In this document: piece after piece, positions 42,776-47,575 of the stretch
Layout: the number at the start of each line of letters is the position of its first letter
Position numbering within the stretch: the stretch's first letter is position 1
Source: an uncultured Pseudoxanthomonas sp.
GTDB lineage: Bacteria > Pseudomonadota > Gammaproteobacteria > Xanthomonadales > Xanthomonadaceae
Assembly (NCBI RefSeq): GCF_946886695.1
Contig: NZ_CAMPJD010000036.1
Span: 1-47,575, forward strand
Length of the DNA stretch: 47,575 bases
Direction of reading: 5' to 3'
Program-made: the position numbers and the translations under genes
Notes under the pieces: generated by a model
The model's input: only the letters and a program-made list of their open reading frames with translations
Told to the model about the DNA's origin: nothing
The model's database searches: none

Positions 42776-44055
42776 GCGCTCACCGCTTCGGCGTCGCGCC
42801 GGACGGCCGTTGCGGCGGTCAGCGCCTCGATGGCATCCACCACGTCGCGCGCGCTGCGGATGCCGTCCTCGTGGAAGCCCCAGCCCCAGTAGGCACCGGC
42901 GAACCATGTGCGGCGGCGACCCTGGATCTCTTGCCTGCGCCGCTGCGCGGCGACCATGCCGTGGTCATAGACCGGGTGGCGGTAGTGCATGCGCTTGAGG
43001 ATGCGCGCGGGATCGATGGCGTCGCTGCGGTTGAGCGTGACCACGAACGGCTCGGGAGACTCCAGGCCCTGCAGCAGGTTCATGCAGTAACTGACCGTGC
43101 ACTGCGCCGAAGGGTCGCGGGGCACATGCGCATTCCATGCCGCCCAGGCTTTGCGTTCGCGCGGCAGCACGCTGGCGTCGGTGTGCAGCACGGTGTCGTT
43201 GGACTGGTAACGGATGGCGCCGAGGATCGCGTGCTCGCTGGCATCTGCGTCGTGGAGCAGCGCAAGTGCCTGGTCGCTGTGGCAGGCCAGGACGACATGG
43301 TCGAAGCGTTCGCGGCCGCACAGCGTGTCGAGTTCGACACCATCGGCATCGCGCCGTACCGCCAGCACGGGCGTGGACAAACGTTCCTGCACGCGCCAGC
43401 GAAGACGCAGCGCCTCGACGTACGTCGCCGAACCGCCGGCCACCACGCGCCATGGCGGGCGGGTGCCCAGCGTCAGCATGTGGTGGTTCGCCATGAACTG
43501 CACCAGGTAGCGCGCAGGGAACGCGAGGATGCCCTGCGGCGGAGACGACCACAGGGCCGATGCCATGGGCACCAGGTGTTCATCGCGGAATGCATCGCCG
43601 TAGCCGCCGGCCTGCAGGTAGTCGCCGAGCGTGGGTCCCGTCTGTTCTCCGGCCAGCAATGCAGGCGCCTCGCGGTAGAACCGTGCCAGGTCGCGGAGCA
43701 TGCCCCAGAAGCGCGGCGACAGCAGGTTGCGGCGCTGGCAGAACAGCGTATCGAGCGAGGTCGCGTTGTATTCCACGCCACTGCGCGCGCCGTGCACGGA
43801 AAAACTCATTGTGGTCGGCTGCGAGGCCACGCCAAGCTCGTCGAAGAGCCCGCACAGCAGCGGATAGTGGTCGGGGTTGAACACGATGAAGCCGCTGTCG
43901 ATGCGGTACTCGCGGCCGGCCTGTTCAACGGCGTGGGTGTGCGTGTGTCCGCCGAGATAGTCGTTGGCTTCGAACAGCGTCACTTCGTGCCGCTGCGACA
44001 GCCACCAGGCCGATGCCAGACCTGCGATGCCGGATCCGATGACCGCGATGCGCAT
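42772..44055 (-). CDS. FAD/NAD(P)-binding flavoprotein (amine-oxidase-like)
   Basis: The product has 427 residues. The N-terminal FAD-binding motif is IAVIGSGIAGLASAWWLSQRHEVTLFEAND, followed by GGHTHTH and later blocks SALWSSPPQGILAFPARYLVQFM and RTWFAGAYWGWGFHEDGIRSA. This is the flavoprotein that accompanies DUF1365 and CFA-like genes across proteobacteria. In Rhodobacter a related enzyme takes part in furan fatty acid synthesis as a desaturase; applying this here is inference. The ATG at 44055 lies two bases after the desaturase stop. Confidence 0.92.
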   Translation of the reverse strand: MRIAVIGSGIAGLASAWWLSQRHEVTLFEANDYLGGHTHTHAVEQAGREYRIDSGFIVFNPDHYPLLCGLFDELGVASQPTTMSFSVHGARSGVEYNATSLDTLFCQRRNLLSPRFWGMLRDLARFYREAPALLAGEQTGPTLGDYLQAGGYGDAFRDEHLVPMASALWSSPPQGILAFPARYLVQFMANHHMLTLGTRPPWRVVAGGSATYVEALRLRWRVQERLSTPVLAVRRDADGVELDTLCGRERFDHVVLACHSDQALALLHDADASEHAILGAIRYQSNDTVLHTDASVLPRERKAWAAWNAHVPRDPSAQCTVSYCMNLLQGLESPEPFVVTLNRSDAIDPARILKRMHYRHPVYDHGMVAAQRRRQEIQGRRRTWFAGAYWGWGFHEDGIRSARDVVDAIEALTAATAVRRDAEAVSA

Positions 44056-44057
44056 GC

Positions 44058-45011
44058 TCAGCGCCTCGCCTTGGCCAGCACCCATGCGGGCACCGGCTTG
44101 AGTTCCTGCACCAGGCCGAACAGGGCGAGCAACCGCAGTCCGTACCACGTCAGGTCGATTTCCCACCAGCGGAACCCCTGGCGCGCGGTACCTGGAAAGA
44201 AGTGGTGGTTGTTGTGCCAACCCTCGCCGAAGGTCAGCAGCGCGAGCCAGAGATTGTTGCGGCTGTCGTCGCGGGTGTCGAAACGGCGGCGGCCGAACCG
44301 GTGCGCCAGCGAATTGATGGTGACCGTGGCATGGAACAGCACCACGGTGGACACGAAGAAGCCCCACACCAGCAGCTGCGGACCGTTCGTCCCCCACTGC
44401 GGCGCCACGTACTCCAGCAGTTCCCCGACCGCATACAGGCTGGCGGCCAGCAATACCGGCACGACGGTGTCGTAGCGGTCCAGCCAGCGCAGTTCCGGAT
44501 AGCGCGCAAGGTCGGGAATGCGTGCCCAGTCCGTACGGAAGCCGCCGCGGGTGAGGAACCAGCCCGCGTGGCTCCACCAGAAGCCGTGTACCGCAGGCGA
44601 ATGCGGGTCCGCAGAGGTGTCGGCATGGCGATGGTGGTTGCGGTGGTGCGCAGCCCACCACAACGGCCCGCGCTGCACGCTGGCGGCGCCGATCAGCGCG
44701 AACACGAACTGCAGCACGCGCGAAGTGCGGAACGTGCGGTGCGAGAAGTAGCGGTGATAGAAGCCGGTGATCGCGAACATGCGCACGGCGTAGAGCGCCA
44801 CCGCCGCGATCAACGCGACAGGCGATACGCCTATCCACAGCACGGCCACGCACGCAAGGTGCATGCCGATGAAGGGGACGGCACGCAGCCAGTCGATCTC
44901 GCGGGCGCGGCCTGCGTCTTCGTCATTCGCCATCTGCGTATCAAACCAGCGGCGCATTGCCGCCAGACCGCGTGCGACCAGCGTGGAGGGGGATGAAACG
45001 CTGGCCGGCAT
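44058..45011 (-). CDS. Membrane acyl-lipid/acyl-CoA desaturase
   Basis: The product has 317 residues. Three His boxes of di-iron membrane desaturases are present: HRYFSH, HHRNHH and HNNHH, separated by four hydrophobic helices. It would use O2 and electrons to insert a cis double bond, commonly at delta-9. The ATG at 45011 was chosen because GGAGACCCAGC lies at good distance; the longer frame adds a Cys-rich start without support. It supplies the unsaturated chain on which the following methyltransferases could act. The upstream gene ends 69 bases away. Confidence 0.93.
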   Translation of the reverse strand: MPASVSSPSTLVARGLAAMRRWFDTQMANDEDAGRAREIDWLRAVPFIGMHLACVAVLWIGVSPVALIAAVALYAVRMFAITGFYHRYFSHRTFRTSRVLQFVFALIGAASVQRGPLWWAAHHRNHHRHADTSADPHSPAVHGFWWSHAGWFLTRGGFRTDWARIPDLARYPELRWLDRYDTVVPVLLAASLYAVGELLEYVAPQWGTNGPQLLVWGFFVSTVVLFHATVTINSLAHRFGRRRFDTRDDSRNNLWLALLTFGEGWHNNHHFFPGTARQGFRWWEIDLTWYGLRLLALFGLVQELKPVPAWVLAKARR

Positions 45012-45080
45012 TGCTGGGTCTCCGCTGCATTCACGGCACATACGTGCGCAGGCGGTGATTGGATGCACGCGATACGACGC

Positions 45081-45872
45081 TCAGGGCGTGCACCGCTGCA
45101 CGAGCGGCGTGGCGAGTACGCGCTGCAGGGCGCCGGCATCGGCGGGTTTGGGGGGGTCGGGAAACACGATACGGACGTCCTGGTGCCGCCCGGTGCTGTC
45201 GCGGATGGTGGCGATGCCGGCGAACTCCAGCAGACGCCGGTCCGCGTCCGCGTAGGTCAGTTCCATCGAAGGCGCAACGAAGCCATACCAGCGGTCCAGT
45301 CGCATCGTCATGCGCTGCGCGGGAATGCCCTGCCATCGTGTGGAAGGCCCGGGCTGCAGGCGTACCGGCACGAAGGACATCCGGCTGGGCAGCAGGAACG
45401 GCTGGGTCACTTCGTCGCCCGCGCGAAGGGTCGCCCAATGCCGGCGCACGCTGGCATCGAAACCCGCATCGATCACGCCATCGGAGGGTACGGCCAGCGC
45501 ACGCTCCTTCAGTGGAGCGCGGGCATCCGCCCGGACGTAGACCACGCGCCCCTGCGGCCCGCTGCGCACGCCTTCGCGATAGCCATCCCGGGCATCCTGG
45601 AAATCGAAGTCCGGTGCCTGGGCCACGGCACGCTCGACCACGGTCTTGCGCGCGAATGCTCGGCCATCGGGACACCGATACAGCACCAGCCGGCGAGCCG
45701 TTCCCTCCTGCCGGTAACGCCAGTGCGATTCGCGGTAGAGCAGCGTTTCGCCCTTGCGGGCATGGGCCTGGGCTTCCTGGTGCTGGATGTCGGTGTCCGC
45801 ACGGGCGGGACCGGCCGCACAGGCGCCGATGGCGCCCATCGACAGCGCGAGCAGGTGGCTGTGTATGGACAT
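45081..45872 (-). CDS. Secreted protein of unknown function heading the lipid operon
   Basis: The product has 263 residues with a signal peptide (about 1-25, ending ARA). The mature part has strands such as KGETLLYRESHWRYR, TARRLVLYRCPDGRAFARKTVV and MRLDRWYGFVAPSMELTYADADRRLLEFAGIATIRDSTG, suggesting an all-beta or lipid-binding fold. No family was recognised. It lies 69 bases upstream of the desaturase on the same strand and is the first gene divergent from the ECF sigma gene. Its position suggests a periplasmic part in lipid trafficking or damage response. Confidence 0.75.
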   Translation of the reverse strand: MSIHSHLLALSMGAIGACAAGPARADTDIQHQEAQAHARKGETLLYRESHWRYRQEGTARRLVLYRCPDGRAFARKTVVERAVAQAPDFDFQDARDGYREGVRSGPQGRVVYVRADARAPLKERALAVPSDGVIDAGFDASVRRHWATLRAGDEVTQPFLLPSRMSFVPVRLQPGPSTRWQGIPAQRMTMRLDRWYGFVAPSMELTYADADRRLLEFAGIATIRDSTGRHQDVRIVFPDPPKPADAGALQRVLATPLVQRCTP

Positions 45873-46018
45873 GCGTCTGGATTCCCGGGGCTGGACCGGT
45901 TCGTCCTACGCCGCACGGGGCAGGGCGGATGCACCCGGGCATCGGATGACGCCGCATCCAAACGGCGGTCCCGCCCGTACATACGCCCATCACGACCAGC
46001 AACGGGGCTTGGCATACC

Positions 46019-46645
46019 ATGCCGTCCGACTTCACAAGGATCACGTCGCCCCGCGGGGCGGCACGGCCGGTGTCCACGCCAACGCCTTCCACACGGGATA
46101 CGCATGACTGGACCCGCGAGATGATCGCGGTCGCGCGCTTGCGCGACCGTGGCAGCTTCATGCGGATCTACGATCACTTCATGCCGCGGCTGTGCCTGTA
46201 CCTGCGGGGGCTGGGCAGTCCCGAGGCGGTGGCGGAAGAGCTCTCGCAGGAGGCGCTGCTGCGCCTGTGGCAGCGGGCAGCCATGTACGATCCGCAACAG
46301 GGCGCGGTGTCCACCTGGCTGTTCCGGATCGGCCGCAATCTGCACATCGACCGCGTGCGGCGCGAACCCGGCTGGGTGCAGGTGCTGGAGGATGCGTGCC
46401 AGGGCACGGACGAGGAGTTGGCCCGGCCCTTCACGTCGGCGGAGGACTACGCCGAGCACGTCCACCTGCAACGCCGCATAGAGGAACTGCCGGCGGTGCA
46501 GGCGAGGTTGATGCGGATGTCGTATTTCGAAGCCAAGAGCCACCAGGAAATCGCCGACGAGCTGGGCATGCCGCTGGGTACGGTGAAGTCGCACCTGCGG
46601 CGCGCGTTCCTGCGCCTGCAGGGCCAAGTACGAGGTCAGTCGTGA
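46019..46645 (+). CDS. rpoE: ECF sigma factor of the RpoE-ChrR (ECF11) type
   Basis: The product has 208 residues. Region 2 reads FMRIYDHFMPRLCLYLRGLGSPEAVAEELSQEALLRLWQRAAMYDPQQGAVSTWLFRIGRNLHIDRVRRE. Region 4 is LPAVQARLMRMSYFEAKSHQEIADELGMPLGTVKSHLRRAFLRLQ. The DPQQGAVSTWLF stretch fits the Rhodobacter RpoE group, which responds to singlet oxygen. The start is uncertain: ATG 46019 gives a long Thr/Pro-rich lead, and starts nearer 46,120 are possible. Its stop overlaps the anti-sigma start (GTGA). It is divergent from the lipid operon, its likely target. Confidence 0.9.
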   Translation: MPSDFTRITSPRGAARPVSTPTPSTRDTHDWTREMIAVARLRDRGSFMRIYDHFMPRLCLYLRGLGSPEAVAEELSQEALLRLWQRAAMYDPQQGAVSTWLFRIGRNLHIDRVRREPGWVQVLEDACQGTDEELARPFTSAEDYAEHVHLQRRIEELPAVQARLMRMSYFEAKSHQEIADELGMPLGTVKSHLRRAFLRLQGQVRGQS

Positions 46646-47319
46646 ATCCGCACCATCATCTCGATCCCTCCACTCTGCTCAGCTACGCGGCGGGGGCGCT
46701 GACCGTCGAGATGGCGATCGTCGCCGCCACGCACTTGGAAACCTGCCCGCACTGCCGCGCGCGCGTGGAGGAGGCCGAGTGCATCGGAGGGCAGCTGATC
46801 GAACACCAGCAGCCCGGACCGGGCGCCCCGGACGAAGGACAACGGGCCGTCCTGCGCGAGGCGATGCTGCGTCGCCTCGATGACGAACCTGTCGTGGTGG
46901 CACCGCCGCCGCCGCGCGCCGCGCCGTACGAGGCGGACGATCGCCTGCCGGCGCCGCTGCATCCCTATTTCGGCACGTCCTACCGTGCCTTGAAGTGGCG
47001 CTGGATGGCGCCCGGCGTGCATTGCATCCGGGCGACGGGTACGCCGACAGGCACGCTGCTGATGCTGAAGATCGGCCCCGGCCGCAGCATGCCCGTGCAT
47101 AGCCATGGCGGCACCGAACTGACCCAGATCCTGCGCGGCGCCTACCACGATGCGCTGGGCCACTTCGCCCCCGGTGACGTGGCCGACCTGGACAGCGACG
47201 TCGAGCACCAGCCGGTGACCGTGCCCGGCGTCGCCTGCATCTGCGTTTCCGCGCTGGATGCGCCGCTGCGTTTCCCGGGCTGGCTGGCGCAACGCCTGCA
47301 GCCGCTGTTCAAGCTCTGA
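46642..47319 (+). CDS. chrR: ChrR-type zinc anti-sigma factor with cupin domain
   Basis: The product has 225 residues. The N-terminal anti-sigma domain keeps His 6, His 31, Cys 35 and Cys 38, the four zinc ligands of Rhodobacter ChrR at identical positions. The C-terminal cupin domain keeps the set H152-x-H154-x3-E158 and H188, spaced exactly as the second metal site of ChrR (GRSMPVHSHGGTELTQILRGAYHD ... EHQP). ChrR binds RpoE until singlet oxygen or related stress releases it, a process that needs the cupin domain. The GTG start overlaps the sigma stop. Confidence 0.93.
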   Translation: MNPHHHLDPSTLLSYAAGALTVEMAIVAATHLETCPHCRARVEEAECIGGQLIEHQQPGPGAPDEGQRAVLREAMLRRLDDEPVVVAPPPPRAAPYEADDRLPAPLHPYFGTSYRALKWRWMAPGVHCIRATGTPTGTLLMLKIGPGRSMPVHSHGGTELTQILRGAYHDALGHFAPGDVADLDSDVEHQPVTVPGVACICVSALDAPLRFPGWLAQRLQPLFKL

Positions 47320-47338
47320 TCGAGGCCCTCTGGTCTGT

Positions 47339-47357
47339 CCGGCACCTTGTGTGCCGG
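47339..47357 (+). terminator. Hairpin after the rpoE-chrR operon
   Basis: CCGGCAC and GTGCCGG form a seven-base-pair stem around CTTGT, 20 bases after the chrR stop. There is no T-run, so this is only a probable terminator. Confidence 0.4.
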
Positions 47358-47475
47358 GTGTGCGCGTGCTCGCCACAAGCGCGGCAGGTCCCGCAGGCCT
47401 GCGTTCCAGGTCAAGGTGCTCGCGGACCGGTACTGCGTGCATCTTGCGCGGTAACCGGTACACCTTGGTCTTGCA

Positions 47476-47496
47476 AAATAAGAACCATTCGCATTT
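47476..47496. promoter_or_regulatory. Fur-like box near the right edge
   Basis: AAATAAGAACCATTCGCATTT resembles the bacterial Fur operator, with the ATAAGAA and TTCGCAT arms. It is followed by about 80 bases without a convincing start, so the controlled gene lies to the right, outside the window. Confidence 0.5.
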
Positions 47497-47575
47497 AATG
47501 ACCGCATCGCGCGATGTCGCGGGCGGGGATGTCGTTGCCCGCCACGGCTGCGCCGCTTCCTTCCCCTCCCCCGAC

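Noticed and set aside
45509..46627. Reverse frame opposite the sigma factor gene
   Set aside because: The sigma factor has region 2 and 4 motifs; the reverse frame shows none.
1..47575. CRISPR arrays, tRNA or rRNA genes
   Set aside because: No regularly spaced repeats and no tRNA- or rRNA-like sequence were found on reading either strand.

Overview
This window is GC-rich, densely coded bacterial chromosome. The gene content points to the Xanthomonadaceae (a Pseudoxanthomonas, Stenotrophomonas or Lysobacter relative): histidine utilisation through HutF, a THX-like ribosomal protein with a Lys/Ala tail, GTAG-headed REP-like repeats, a lipoprotein nucleotide pyrophosphatase, LytS/LytTR signalling and many Sec-exported or lipoproteins. 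The assignment rests on gene style and has not been checked by a search.

Layout. (1) 1-14,966 is core-like: a MerC-family membrane protein behind a strong Zur-like operator, a THX-like protein, the histidine catabolism genes hutI and hutF, a periplasmic serine hydrolase followed by a translationally coupled histidine kinase and LytTR regulator, DNA alkylation repair genes (ogt and an Ada-AlkA fusion), an NPP-type phosphodiesterase, a small NTF2-like protein, a small plug-like secreted protein, a ThuA-like protein, hutU and a YCII protein. (2) 15,133-23,400 is accessory. A TonB receptor stands divergent to a binding protein/FecCD permease/ATPase operon, with a Fur/Zur-like dyad between them. 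The operon ends in a lipoprotein cut short beside an IS3-family relic. An acyltransferase relic, a small Lpp-like lipoprotein, an L,D-transpeptidase and a frame-broken IS30 transposase relic follow. (3) 23,400-32,160 holds two tandem SDR dehydrogenases, one with an export signal. Each has the same CTTAAA-N5-CTTAAA direct repeat upstream. A nucleotide-transporter-like permease, two metallo-beta-lactamase-fold proteins divergent from a LysR regulator, and an AraC regulator divergent from a third SDR complete it. (4) 32,160-38,141 holds small membrane and basic proteins, an HExxH protease-like protein, a SulP transporter, a methyltransferase and an EAL-PAS-PAS protein.

(5) 38,347-47,319 is the most interesting part. 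Eight tightly packed minus-strand genes encode an unknown secreted protein, a membrane desaturase, a flavoprotein, DUF1365, a cyclopropane-synthase-like methyltransferase, DUF1295, a second such methyltransferase of another clade and an outer-membrane lipocalin. They stand divergent to an ECF sigma factor and a ChrR-type zinc anti-sigma factor that keeps every expected metal ligand. By analogy with the Rhodobacter RpoE-ChrR singlet-oxygen response, this looks like a self-contained stress-triggered pathway that desaturates, methylates and further modifies membrane acyl chains. The right edge carries a Fur-like box for a gene outside the window.
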